From positions 1 through 32,193 of the forward strand of contig JAISUG010000062.1 in the NCBI GenBank assembly GCA_031272185.1: a DNA stretch of 32,193 bases. Reading direction: 5' to 3'. Shown here piece after piece: positions 17,760 through 25,679 of the stretch. This DNA comes from Lachnospiraceae bacterium. Its GTDB lineage: Bacteria > Bacillota > Clostridia > Lachnospirales > Lachnospiraceae. A program made the position numbers and the translations under genes. Under the pieces are notes generated by a model. That model saw only the letters and a list, made by a program, of their open reading frames with translations. It did not search any database and was not told where the DNA came from. Position 1 is the first letter of the stretch. Every line of letters begins with the position of its first letter.

Positions 17760-18089
17760 ATGGGGAAGATGTACAAAGTGAAACTGACGGTGATCAAGCG
17801 GGAGCATAACCCTGATCTGTGTGAGGAGTATTTAAGCGATCCGTCGTCCATCGGGCCGTGCGGGATGTTCACCGACGGGCAGGAGTTCGTGGTGGATGGT
17901 TTCCTGGGTTGCCCGGAGGGGATGTGCACCGAGGCGTGGCAGACGCTGTGGCCCAGTTTGCTGGCCATCAGCCGGGGCGGGACGTTCGCCCCATACACCA
18001 AGCGTGAAAATGAGTGGGTGGCGTGCTGCCCCGACGGACTGCGTCCGGTGGTGTTTCGCATCGAGCGTGGCGAGGAGATGGCATTTTAG
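17760..18089 (+). CDS. TIGR04076-like small protein
   Basis: A 109-aa protein with the pattern of the TIGR04076 family: MYKVKLTVIKREHNPDL at the start, a central GPCGMFTDGQEFVVDG, PEGMCTEAW, and the closing ACCPDGLRPVVFRIER with paired cysteines. The family is found in Clostridia and Bacteroidota next to oxidoreductases and aldolases; no biochemical function is established as far as I know. The cysteine pattern would allow metal or thiol chemistry (inference). AGGAGGT at 17748-17754 fixes ATG 17760. Its stop TAG (18087-18089) lies within the ribosome site of the next gene, so the two are probably translationally linked. Confidence 0.75.
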   Translation: MGKMYKVKLTVIKREHNPDLCEEYLSDPSSIGPCGMFTDGQEFVVDGFLGCPEGMCTEAWQTLWPSLLAISRGGTFAPYTKRENEWVACCPDGLRPVVFRIERGEEMAF

Positions 18090-18097
18090 GAGGGTCT

Positions 18098-20275
18098 ATG
18101 CAGACGAAGTTTCCGGCATTGTTTTCGCCGCTGTCCGTGGCGGCGCCCCAGGGCGGCCTGCTTTTCAAGAACCGCATGATTTCCGCGCCCATCAGCCCAC
18201 ATTACCTGTCGACGGAGGGGTATGTGACGGCCCAGACTATCGCGCCTTTCGAACTGCTGGCCAAGGGAGGCGTGGCGGCTGTGACCATCGGGGAGAGCCT
18301 GGTGCACTCCAAGACCGGCAACAACCACGGCGCGGTGCTGCGCCTGGATGACCCGGGCGTCATACCGGGGCTGTACCAGCTGACGGACACCATCCACCGC
18401 TACGGGGCGCTGGCATCCATCGAACTGGTGCACCCGGGCGTGCGGGCTGACCCCAAGTACAATACCGGGCATGTGACCTATGGGCCTTCCGGGGGGTTCG
18501 TCCACTACGGCGACGGGCGCAACGAAATCGTGGAGCTCTCCGAGGAGATGATCGAAACCATCGTGGGGGCATTCGGCGATGCGGCGCAGATGGCGCAGCT
18601 GGCCGGGTGCGACTACGTGACCGTCCATGGGGGCCATGGTTGGCTCCTGAACCAGTTCCTCTCCCCTGCCAACAACCGCCGCACCGACCGGTTCGGGGGC
18701 TCCCTGGAGAACCGCGCCCGGATCTACCTGATGGTGGCAGACGACATCCGCAGGAAATGCGGCCCGGGGTTCGTGATCGATTTCCGGATCAGCGGGGATG
18801 ATTTCATGCCGGAGGGCGCCACCCAGGAGGAAGTCATCGGGCTGTGCGAGATGTTGGACGGGCATATCGACATGCTCCACGTGTCCGCCACCAGCTTCCA
18901 CAACCGCAAGGCGGGGATCAGGATGTTCCCCAGCATGTTCACCCCCAGGGGGGTCAATGCATTCCTGGCGGAGGGAATCAAGAAGCACGTGCATATCCCT
19001 GTGGTGACGGTGGGAGGTTTCAATGACCCCGCACACATGGACAGCCACCTGGCCGCGGGCAAGGCGGACCTCATCGCCATGGCCAGGGCGCTGCTGGCGG
19101 ACCCATTCCTTCCGGAAAAGGCACGGCTGGGGATGGAAGGGGACATCACCTACTGCACCCGCTGCAACAACTGCCTCAGCGTCAGCTTTGTGCCATACGT
19201 CAAGTACAACCTGGGCGTGAGCCATTGTTCGGTGAACCCGTGGCATGGGCTGCAGGCCGAATACCTGTCCCGAAAAGTGCCCCAAGGCAGCCAGAAAGTC
19301 CTGGTGGTGGGGGGCGGCCCCGCGGGTCTGCAGGCGGCCCTGGGCGCGGCGGAGTGCGGCCACAGGGTGGAGCTGTGCGAGCGCAGCGGTTCCCTGGGCG
19401 GGATACTGCGGTTCGCGGGGTTTCCGTCGTTCAAGCAGGACGTGGCCCGGTACGTGGAAACCCTCAAGAAACGGGTGATGGCCAACCCGCATATCACCGT
19501 GCGTCTGCTCACCGCCGTGAATCCGGAAGACGTGGCGGCATATGCGCCGGATGCGCTCATCGTCGCCATAGGGTCGGAGCCGATATGGCCGGGGATTCCG
19601 GGGCTTCGCCCAGGGGCAGGGGGAGCGGGCGGCGGCGTGCCGTGCATCGTCCATGCCATCGATTTGCACACTTCCGACACGCCCATTGGCGACAGGGTGG
19701 TGGTCATCGGCGCAGGCCAGGTGGGCCTAGAAGAAGCCATCGCGCTGGCAGATGCCGGGAAAGACGTGACCGTCCTGGAGATGGGGGACCGCATCGCACG
19801 GGACGCCGTTTACCTACACTACCTGGCCATCCAGAACGAAATCGACAGCCGGGAGAACCTCCATGTGGTTCTGAACACCCGCTGCGAGGCGGTGGGTGCA
19901 CAGGGCGTGGGCGCGCGGGCGGTGGGGGTAGGTACAGGCATCGCCGATGCCGCGCCGATGCCGGATATCAGCGCCGAAGGTGAAGATTCCCAGGTGAGTG
20001 GCGATACGGCCAGAGCCGATTTACATGTGGCTGCGGACAGCCGGACAGACGGGAAATGCACGGACGATGTGTCGGGCAGCGATACCGCCCTGACATGGTA
20101 CCCGGCGGACACCGTGGTGGTGGCGGCGGGTATGCGGGGGCTCTGGGACCGGGCGCAAACGTACCTGGGTATGGCGCCCTCCGTGGCCATCGTGGGCGAC
20201 TGCAAGAAGACATCACAGATGGCCGAGGCGATCCTGGCCGGCTACTTCGCCGGGTACAACCTGCAACGGGTGTGA
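18098..20275 (+). CDS. FMN/FAD/4Fe-4S oxidoreductase (2,4-dienoyl-CoA reductase / enoate reductase type)
   Basis: A 725-aa multi-domain flavoenzyme. An N-terminal old-yellow-enzyme TIM barrel (residues about 1-345) carries HGGHGWLLNQFLSPANN and RTDRFGGSLENR. A 4Fe-4S motif CTRCNNC...HC follows near 353-375, then an FAD fold (VLVVGGGPAGLQAA near 403) and an NAD(P) fold (VVVIGAGQVGLEEA near 534). Electrons would flow NAD(P)H-FAD-FeS-FMN to an activated double bond. Relatives include FadH, BaiCD and clostridial enoate reductases; the substrate here is unknown. Residues about 600-666 are an extra Ala/Gly/Asp/Thr-rich segment inside the NAD(P) domain, absent from relatives as I know them. ATG 18098 has GGAGG 4 bp upstream. 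Its 3' end seeds the 61-bp repeat array. Confidence 0.88.
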   Translation: MQTKFPALFSPLSVAAPQGGLLFKNRMISAPISPHYLSTEGYVTAQTIAPFELLAKGGVAAVTIGESLVHSKTGNNHGAVLRLDDPGVIPGLYQLTDTIHRYGALASIELVHPGVRADPKYNTGHVTYGPSGGFVHYGDGRNEIVELSEEMIETIVGAFGDAAQMAQLAGCDYVTVHGGHGWLLNQFLSPANNRRTDRFGGSLENRARIYLMVADDIRRKCGPGFVIDFRISGDDFMPEGATQEEVIGLCEMLDGHIDMLHVSATSFHNRKAGIRMFPSMFTPRGVNAFLAEGIKKHVHIPVVTVGGFNDPAHMDSHLAAGKADLIAMARALLADPFLPEKARLGMEGDITYCTRCNNCLSVSFVPYVKYNLGVSHCSVNPWHGLQAEYLSRKVPQGSQKVLVVGGGPAGLQAALGAAECGHRVELCERSGSLGGILRFAGFPSFKQDVARYVETLKKRVMANPHITVRLLTAVNPEDVAAYAPDALIVAIGSEPIWPGIPGLRPGAGGAGGGVPCIVHAIDLHTSDTPIGDRVVVIGAGQVGLEEAIALADAGKDVTVLEMGDRIARDAVYLHYLAIQNEIDSRENLHVVLNTRCEAVGAQGVGARAVGVGTGIADAAPMPDISAEGEDSQVSGDTARADLHVAADSRTDGKCTDDVSGSDTALTWYPADTVVVAAGMRGLWDRAQTYLGMAPSVAIVGDCKKTSQMAEAILAGYFAGYNLQRV

Positions 20276-20482
20276 GGCCCACATATGCATGGCATTTCCT
20301 AACGACAACTTCCGACATGGTGCAAAAATCATGTGAGGCCCACATATGCACGGCATTTCCCGGCAGTACATGCGCATACAACTCAAATGTCGTGCACGAC
20401 CCACACATGCAAGGAGTTCGTTGATGCAAAGTGCTTGAAAGCTGGACTTGCGAAATGAAACCCACACATGCATGGAATTCCC
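20271..20482 (+). repeat. Four-copy repeat array with exact 61-bp period
   Basis: A 22-bp motif of form CCCACAYATGCAWGGMRTTY (first 20 bases) starts at 20278, 20339, 20400 and 20461, exactly 61 bp apart. Copies 1 and 2 share a further upstream TGTGAGG, which in copy 1 includes the stop codon of the flavoenzyme gene. The 39-bp intervals between motifs are unrelated to each other. It resembles a small, diverged repeat-spacer array, but repeats are not identical and no cas gene is in the window. Confidence 0.85.
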
Positions 20483-20494
20483 GCATGAAAACAC

Positions 20495-20533
20495 CTCCCA
20501 TGTGGCCGATGCTCACATGGGAGAGTTGTTTGT
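20495..20533 (+). terminator. Hairpin following the 61-bp array
   Basis: CTCCCATGTG (20495-20504) pairs perfectly with CACATGGGAG (20514-20523), 9-nt loop, followed by the T-rich AGTTGTTTGTTT. Probably the terminator of the flavoenzyme operon; the T tract is interrupted, so efficiency is uncertain. Confidence 0.6.
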
Positions 20534-20619
20534 TTGGGGTAAGCCCGTTTGGCGAGTTCAAGACCGCTGATGATGTTCCCTTGCTAATAGTAGAGCGATC
20601 TCCTTTCCGAAAATATAGG

Positions 20620-20648
20620 TTGACTTTGTCCTACTTTTTACGTATACT
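20620..20648 (+). promoter_or_regulatory. Promoter of the phd/doc-like pair
   Basis: TTGACT (20620-20625) and TATACT (20643-20648), 17 bp apart. The leader to the antitoxin is about 80 nt and includes a small GCCGC/GCGGC hairpin. Toxin-antitoxin promoters are normally autorepressed by the antitoxin; no operator was identified. Confidence 0.65.
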
Positions 20649-20736
20649 AATAGAGGGTGATTCGTGTGCAAGAACCACTCCACCCGTTTTCATCACTATT
20701 TGTGCCGCTGGCGTCTGCGGCGGAATGGAGGTTTTT

Positions 20737-20979
20737 ATGATGATTAACACAAATTTACTTGTGCCTATGACCGAGGCAAATCAGAACTTTTCAAAAGTCG
20801 TTCGCATCGTTGATGAAAGCGGCTATGCTGTCATTCTCAAAAACAATAAACCGCGATATATGATCGTGGATTTTTCGGAATACGACGAGATAGTCGCCGC
20901 CCGCAAAGCCGCAATCGGAAGCGCTGTTGACGAAGTGATTTCCGATAGTATTGAGAGCTTGCGGGAACTGGCGAAATGA
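20737..20979 (+). CDS. Phd/YefM-family antitoxin
   Basis: An 80-aa antitoxin: the N-terminal DNA-binding half has LVPMTEANQNFSKVVRIVDE and AVILKNNKPRYMIVDF, the classic Phd/YefM pattern, and a helical C-terminus would neutralise the toxin. GGAGG at 20727-20731 precedes ATG 20737 (ATG 20740 is equally possible). The stop TGA overlaps the ATG of a doc-like toxin gene (ATGA), the normal arrangement. Because that toxin is cut off after 40 codons, the antitoxin is now an orphan at this locus. Base composition is lower in GC than the upstream operons. Confidence 0.85.
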   Translation: MMINTNLLVPMTEANQNFSKVVRIVDESGYAVILKNNKPRYMIVDFSEYDEIVAARKAAIGSAVDEVISDSIESLRELAK

Positions 20980-21098
20980 TTATTCTGACTGTTCAAGAGA
21001 TAGTGTCGGCTCACGAAAAATTGATATCCGCCACCGGCGGCAGCACGGGACTACGGGATCGGGGATTATTGGAATCCGCCGTATCCTGCGACCGGTAA
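20976..21098 (+). pseudogene. Doc/Fic-type toxin, N-terminal fragment
   Basis: Starts at an ATG overlapping the antitoxin stop and encodes MIILTVQEIVSAHEKLI, then TGGSTGLRDRGLLESAV, the N-terminus of Doc death-on-curing toxins. Recognisable homology ends near 21081 and the frame stops at 21096-21098. The catalytic HxFx(D/N)GN Fic motif, which lies further on, is missing. The sequence runs directly into an IS21-type transposase remnant on the other strand, so insertion followed by deletion removed the rest. Confidence 0.8.
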
Positions 21099-21671
21099 AG
21101 TCTGGCATAGCGGTTGTTGCTGTATGCCGCCGTAAAGACTGCCATCTGATATTTCTTATATCCAGTGCCCCCGATATCCAGCCTAACAACGCCCCGGTCG
21201 AATTCGCAGGCGCCGCCCGGATCGTACTCCTGCCGGATGAATGCTTCATCGTGCCGGTCCTCAATTTCCTTCGTCAGGCGCTTGACCGTGGAATAACTGA
21301 TATCAAACCCCACCCGGATCAGATGTTCATGGATGTCAATCTTCTTCATCTGCTGCTTGTGCATTCCCCTGGCGCGTTTCTCCTCATTCAGCTTCAGGCA
21401 TTTCTCAATCTCGGCCATTGCTTCTTCTGTGGTTTTCCTGGGTCCCCCGGTTCCTGCAGTCATACTGTGGCTCTTCCACGAAAGCCTGTATGATTTCCGA
21501 CCGTTCCATCGCCGGATCCTGGGCAAGCAGTTCTGCCCGTTTCTCGTTGTACTCGTTCACATATTTGTTGACTGTGTCCTTGCTCATGTGCATGACCCGG
21601 CCAATCTCACGGTTGCTGGCACCGTTAAGGTGTTGGAGTATAACCTGCTGCTTTTGTGTCAATGTGATCAC
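21081..21671 (-). pseudogene. istA: IS21-family transposase IstA remnant (frameshifted, truncated)
   Basis: Read on the minus strand, the N-terminus has a helix-turn-helix (TQKQQVILQHLNGASNREIGRVMHMSKDTVNKY) typical of IstA, continuing to EEPQYDCRNR. The frame then shifts and continues as GPRKTTEEAMAEIEKCLK up to the start of the rve catalytic domain (CEFDRGVVRLDIGG, holding the first catalytic Asp). Homology stops at RSQDTA where doc sequence begins. The shift lies in a run of five C on the + strand (21444-21448); one base fewer restores the frame. The start is probably GTG at 21671 behind AAGGAG. The rest of istA and istB are absent. Confidence 0.8.
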
Positions 21672-21717
21672 TCCTTTCCCTGCCTCCTTTCGGCATAGTA
21701 CCAAAAGGATAACATAT

Positions 21718-21775
21718 CTTTATCAGAAGTGACCTATTTTTCAATGAGCCGTGTGACCTATTTTAAATTAGCACA
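21718..21775 (-). mobile_element. Left terminal region of the IS21-family element
   Basis: On the minus strand the end begins TGTGCTAATTT and contains two copies of AAAATAGGTCAC 24 bp apart (+ strand 21729-21740 and 21753-21764), the multiple-terminal-repeat layout of IS21 elements. The element's other end is lost. Confidence 0.65.
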
Positions 21776-22170
21776 AACAGGAAGCATATTCGTGACGAAA
21801 CACGCAACAACATGACGATTGTCGATTAGGGAATGTTGCTTTTTCACAAGCCACCCCTGCGGGCGGTTTTTTCGTGGAGGGAACCAGCAGGATGCAGAAA
21901 TCCATTGCATACCAGATGAGGTTTGCGGACTATGACGGGTTCGTGGACAAATTCAAACCGAAGCGCACCACGGACGACTGCATGACCCCGGCGGTGGTGT
22001 ACGACGCCGTCCGCGACTGGGCGGTGCGGGCATACGGGCTTGGGGGGCGGGGTAAAGAAAAAGACGTAAAAGCGGTCCAGCCAACAGCCGTTCCCGCCAG
22101 ACGATCCACGCCGCCTCTGGGCGGCGTGAATCCGGCAGGCCGCGCATGGTGTGCGCTTGCGTCATGAACG
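21776..22170 (+). pseudogene. Phage-type remnant with N-terminal methyltransferase-like fragment
   Basis: A GC-rich hairpin with T6 (CCACCC/GGGCGG, 21851-21872) precedes ATG 21892. The following 45 codons (FVDKFKPKRTTDDCMTPAVVYDAVRDWAV, shown here only to position the match) resemble the N-terminus of phage-encoded adenine methyltransferase/ParB-like proteins as I recall them. Homology ends at about 22040 and the rest is unrecognisable. The hairpin and flanking TTTTTTCGTGG occur again at 23600-23628, next to another phage remnant. Confidence 0.45.
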
Positions 22171-22191
22171 TGCCTATGAAGCGGGTTTATG

Positions 22192-23133
22192 TCACGCCTG
22201 GTTTAGATTCGCCCGGACTTTTGACAGTATGTCCGGCGATACAACCCCAAGTTTTATCAGCTCCTTTTCATAAACATCAAAGCCCTCCGCTTTGCCCTTA
22301 GCCATGCCCTTAGCCATGCCCTCGGCTATGCCCTCGGCTCTGCCCTCGGCTATGCCCTCGGCTATGCCCTCTTGTTTCCATTCTTCTTTGAAGGCATACA
22401 ACTGTTCTTCTGTCAATTTTTCCGTGAAGTAAGGAATGTTGCCGAGGTCCTCGAGCACCCAGGGGTTTGCGGTTGCTTGGTTGTACGCCATAATGAGCCT
22501 CCCTCCTAACTCGGTTTCACCGAATTCCTCCTCAAAACGCTCCGCCTGTTCCTGTGTCTGAATCTCAAAGAAACGCGCCAGTGTATACAAGTCGGGGTTG
22601 CTTCTGTCGCCTTTGCCCACAATCCCGGCAGTGAAGATGATGTGGACGCTCAGCAGGTCGCTGATTTTCGTCCCGTCATTTCCATTGGCCAGGATGATGG
22701 GTATCGTCTCGCTTTCGCTTTGCGACTCGTCATTGACGATAAACGAGATGATGGTCGGCTTGAGCAAATCATAGCGCATGGGCTTGGGGATGGGCTGGTA
22801 CGCAGAAACACGAAAGCCGTAGAAAATCGCCCTGTTGATCACCAATGCCCGGATGTATTCATTTTGCATGTCGGCGGCGAGGTATGCATCTACTGTCGAG
22901 GCAATCGTGTCAAGCCTGACACTGTTGAGCAAATGGCTCTCCGCCGGGGTAAGCTCCCTGCCTGGCTGTTTTACAACCGTTTGTGACAAGGGCTTGCCGA
23001 CGATCTCGTAGTGCTTCCCTGTCACTGCATAAAATGTCCTCTCATAAAGCCAACCGTCCAACATGACCTCACAAAAGACCGCATCCTTGCCAGGTTGGTG
23101 TTTCGGCTGAAACTGAAATTTCCGTTCACTCAT
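22192..23133 (-). CDS. Rpn-like (PD-(D/E)XK nuclease family transposase-like) protein
   Basis: A 313-aa protein. The middle (YDLLKPTIISFIV and SDLLSVHIIFTAG) and especially the tail (KEEWKQEGIAEGIAEGRAEG, residues about 255-285, a Gly-x-Ala-Glu repeat) follow the layout of Rpn/PDDEXK_2 proteins, which are linked to recombination-promoting nuclease activity in E. coli. The nuclease motif itself is not convincing here: only Asp in STVDAYLAADMQ is a candidate. It may therefore be inactive or belong to a diverged subgroup. ATG 23133 is used, with GGAAAG upstream; a TTG one codon earlier is less likely. It has its own promoter (23175-23203) and lies between phage remnants. Confidence 0.6.
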   Translation of the reverse strand: MSERKFQFQPKHQPGKDAVFCEVMLDGWLYERTFYAVTGKHYEIVGKPLSQTVVKQPGRELTPAESHLLNSVRLDTIASTVDAYLAADMQNEYIRALVINRAIFYGFRVSAYQPIPKPMRYDLLKPTIISFIVNDESQSESETIPIILANGNDGTKISDLLSVHIIFTAGIVGKGDRSNPDLYTLARFFEIQTQEQAERFEEEFGETELGGRLIMAYNQATANPWVLEDLGNIPYFTEKLTEEQLYAFKEEWKQEGIAEGIAEGRAEGIAEGMAKGMAKGKAEGFDVYEKELIKLGVVSPDILSKVRANLNQA

Positions 23134-23174
23134 CAATCAATCGCTTTCCAATCCAAAGAACAGCTACCACCCTC

Positions 23175-23203
23175 ATTATACACATATGGGGTGGAGATTT
23201 CAA
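23175..23203 (-). promoter_or_regulatory. Promoter of the Rpn-like gene
   Basis: On the minus strand TTGAAA (23203-23198) and TATAAT (23180-23175) are 17 bp apart, about 42 bp upstream of the ATG. Confidence 0.65.
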
Positions 23204-23280
23204 TAGCATTTTTTTGACAAGTCGCCGGCGCTGAGTTCCGCTTGTTGCAATTCACACCCAATGTCATTTAAGAATCACCC

Positions 23281-23577
23281 GGTCAAGTGGATCGATTCAC
23301 AGTCGGTGTACGACCTGCTGGGAATGCCCTTGGCGCGGACGGCAAGACGTTCTCCGACAGGGTGTGAGCGACCAAGGATAAGCTGGTGGCGGCGCGCGAC
23401 GGGCACACCTGCGAACTGTGCCAGCCCATGGACGGCAAGGTGTTCAAGCTGTCCGAGCGGATGGTGGGCGTGACTGCGCCGCCGATCCACCCGAACTGCC
23501 GGTGCGCCACCGTTCCATGGTACGACGATACCGATCTGCTGGAGGGGGCTGACGAAGAGTTCAGGAAGAACCCGTAA
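23281..23577 (+). pseudogene. Phage minor head (SPP1 gp7/Mu gpF-like) protein, C-terminal remnant
   Basis: The end encodes ARDGHTCELCQPMDGKVF, PPIHPNCRCATVPWYDD, the cysteine-rich C-terminal segment of phage head morphogenesis proteins (CxxC...HPNCRC). Just upstream the same frame reads GADGKTFSDRV, then TGA, then ATKDKL, where relatives have a Trp: a TGG to TGA nonsense change at 23364-23366. Only about 85 codons remain and most of the protein is lost. It marks a decayed prophage. Confidence 0.7.
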
Positions 23578-23600
23578 CTTGCAGCGCATTGGTTGCACAG

Positions 23601-23653
23601 CCGCCCCCGCAGGGCGGTTTTTTCGTGGGCAAACAGGGCGCAAGCCCTTTTTT
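23601..23653 (+). terminator. Two adjacent intrinsic terminators
   Basis: CCGCCC (23601-23606)/GGGCGG (23612-23617) followed by six T, and GGGC (23636-23639)/GCCC (23644-23647) followed by six T. Both point along the + strand, behind the phage head remnant. Confidence 0.75.
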
Positions 23654-23749
23654 GTTGCATTGCCCCTTTCCGGGGCGCAGGCTGAAACAAAACGCAAAGG
23701 AAAGCGGCGGGGGTTGGATTCCCACATTTCATCTGCGGCAGGCCTCCGG

Positions 23750-25342
23750 TCATGTCCGCAGTTCCTCGATGAGGCATGTGTGTTTTTTGGTTTTCTTGTC
23801 GTAGTTGATGCCCACGAGGAGCAATGTTTCGCCTGGGTTTAGGTCGGCGATGTGCTGGGGGTACCGCTTGTTTTTGATTTGGTCGATGGCGGATGTGGCT
23901 TTCTTATGCCACTTCAGCTCCACCAACATCGCCGGTTTGCCGGGATATCCGCCCCTGGGGAGGAATGCCACGTCGGCGAACCCCTTCCCTGTGGGCAGTT
24001 CACGGAACGTCGCATAGTATTCCTTGGCGGCGTAGTATGCGATGTCTATGGTGCATGCCAGTGAATTCTCGTCATGGTAGCGCAAAACAGAGGTTTCCAG
24101 GGCATGGGCCTCATCCAGGTGCGCCGCCACGAAGCCGCCATCTTTCTCCCATGTCGCTTTGAGCAGCTTTTCCGACTGGGCGATCAGCTGTGACACCCTA
24201 GGGGTGCCTATGCGGCTGACGGCGGTCTGGTACTGCTTCGCCACCTCCCAGTTTGGGATGAAAACCTCGCCGGCGCTTTCCCCCGTGCCGGAAAACCCCA
24301 GGTACCCCATGTGCGCCAGGGCCGTGAACACGTCGTCCCGGTTTGCGACGTCGTTCAGATCGTTTTGGTACCCGAAAGTATCAATGGCAACCCGCTCGCC
24401 GGACAGCAGCCTGACCACGTCGTCCCGGAGCCCGCCGAAATTCCTTGATATGAGGCCGCTTAAGGATTCGAATGTGTCTGTGCGTCCCCAGTACCCTGCG
24501 TAGTCGCCTTCCTGTATGGCGCTGGCCACGGAAAGGGGGCAGTAGACCGCAGCTTCCGTGCCCATCCGGTAGCCGTCGTAGTTGCTTTTCATCAACTCGT
24601 AGGATTTGCCATGTTTGTCACAAAGGGCATGGACATCGGTGTCGGTGAAGCCCATGAAGGGCGCGAACTGCTTCGGCTGGAGCATGGAGTATTCTTTGAA
24701 AAAACCTATGCTGGACTGTCCCTTGTATTTCTTGATGGGCAGAATGCCGGTCATGTAGCATAACCCCACATATGCCTGGTCCCGCAGCAGCTGGTTGAGG
24801 AACTCAATGTAGGCCTTGTGTGCCGTAGGGCTGGCGGTATCCCGGAGGATGTGGTCCCACTCGTCGATGATGAAGACGATCTGGACTTTCGTGTGGGCGG
24901 ACAGTTCCATCAGGGAGGCGCTCAGTTCGGATTTATGGCCGAAGATAAGGTCCGGGTACCAGGCGGCAATCTCGCTGACCACTTTTTCGGTCAGGTTTTC
25001 CAAGGCCTTTTCGATGTTGCCCTTTTCCAATCGATAAAAATATGCGATGTTCAGGTGGACGACGTCGTGAGCGTTCAGATGTGCCGCGAACCCGGGGTCC
25101 TTTGCTATCTGCTGCCCCCCGAAAAGCGCCTGAGAGTCACAACCCCTGCTGTAATAGGCGGCCAGCATGTCGGCGGTCCAGGTCTTGCCGAAGCGGCGGG
25201 CACGGGAGACGCAGACATACTTGCTGTCCGTAACGCCGATCCGGGGGTTCAAAAGGCTGATCACGCCCGACTTGTCCACATAAGTGGACGAAGCCAGCAT
25301 CTGCCTGTAGCCTTCGTTGCCGGGATTGAAAAAACTGCCCAT
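23750..25342 (-). CDS. AAA-ATPase-like protein with C-terminal PD-(D/E)XK domain
   Basis: Full-length (530 aa) member of the family whose end is seen at 1-396. The N-terminal AAA-ATPase-like domain has YVDKSGVISLL, a Walker A-like RRFGKT (residues 49-54) and Walker B IIDEWD (158-163), where many relatives have DEYD. The C-terminal PDDEXK_9 domain has GKGFADVAF (Asp) and AMLVELKWHK (E-x-K), then IDQIKNKRY. Both parts look intact. These proteins are abundant in gut anaerobes and are suspected of roles in DNA metabolism or defence, but function is not established. ATG 25342 follows GGGGGAG by 7 bp; a TTG five codons upstream is disregarded. It is transcribed from the promoter at 25453-25481. Confidence 0.88.
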   Translation of the reverse strand: MGSFFNPGNEGYRQMLASSTYVDKSGVISLLNPRIGVTDSKYVCVSRARRFGKTWTADMLAAYYSRGCDSQALFGGQQIAKDPGFAAHLNAHDVVHLNIAYFYRLEKGNIEKALENLTEKVVSEIAAWYPDLIFGHKSELSASLMELSAHTKVQIVFIIDEWDHILRDTASPTAHKAYIEFLNQLLRDQAYVGLCYMTGILPIKKYKGQSSIGFFKEYSMLQPKQFAPFMGFTDTDVHALCDKHGKSYELMKSNYDGYRMGTEAAVYCPLSVASAIQEGDYAGYWGRTDTFESLSGLISRNFGGLRDDVVRLLSGERVAIDTFGYQNDLNDVANRDDVFTALAHMGYLGFSGTGESAGEVFIPNWEVAKQYQTAVSRIGTPRVSQLIAQSEKLLKATWEKDGGFVAAHLDEAHALETSVLRYHDENSLACTIDIAYYAAKEYYATFRELPTGKGFADVAFLPRGGYPGKPAMLVELKWHKKATSAIDQIKNKRYPQHIADLNPGETLLLVGINYDKKTKKHTCLIEELRT

Positions 25343-25452
25343 CGTGCGCTCCCCCAAAAGTTGATGAATGCATGGCGACTGTTGCCAATGAACCCGCTTA
25401 TGGTACTTCCGTCATGTCGGCTTTGTGCAATTTCGTGCCGTCATTGCTTTTC

Positions 25453-25481
25453 ATTATAACGAGAACGGGGATTGAAATCAA
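25453..25481 (-). promoter_or_regulatory. Promoter of the AAA-ATPase-like gene
   Basis: On the minus strand TTGATT (25481-25476) and TATAAT (25458-25453) are 17 bp apart. The leader to the start codon is about 100 nt and has no recognised element. Confidence 0.7.
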
Positions 25482-25496
25482 TAGGGAATTTTCTGA

Positions 25497-25525
25497 TTGT
25501 GAATCCCGAAAGCATCATGTATAAT
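25497..25525 (+). promoter_or_regulatory. Divergent promoter ahead of the truncated-gene block
   Basis: TTGTGA (25497-25502) and TATAAT (25520-25525), 17 bp apart on the + strand. It now reads into a short open frame and the ybaK remnant. Between 25343 and 25680 nothing else is recognisable besides the two divergent promoters. Confidence 0.5.
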
Positions 25526-25679
25526 GGCGGTATGCAAGCACAGTTCGATGTGTCGTTGGCCATCACAAAGGGGTTTGCATCAATCCATGGGAGAAATGGT
25601 CAGCGTCAAGGATTTGGCCTCGTGTCTGCGAACCTTGCCATAATGCCGCAGGTAGCTGCCATGGTAAGTATCGGATGGC

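Noticed and set aside
17379..18061. Minus-strand frames rich in PYSLFPI over the heptamer repeat
   Set aside because: Typical artefact of a TATTCCC repeat; no start signals and overlap with real genes.
20271..20482. True CRISPR array
   Set aside because: Only four repeats, mutually diverged, no leader and no cas genes in the window. Reported instead as a periodic repeat.
20213..20561. Minus-strand cysteine-rich small proteins over the 61-bp array
   Set aside because: Periodicity of 61 bp changes frame at each unit, so no repeated peptide is kept; no ribosome site was seen.
22290..22375. 12-bp repeats in the Rpn-like gene as part of the hutU/hutI dodecamer family
   Set aside because: The unit (GGCATAGCCGAG on the coding strand) agrees only partly with the hut consensus, and Gly-x-Ala-Glu tails are common in Rpn proteins in general, so a separate origin is more likely.
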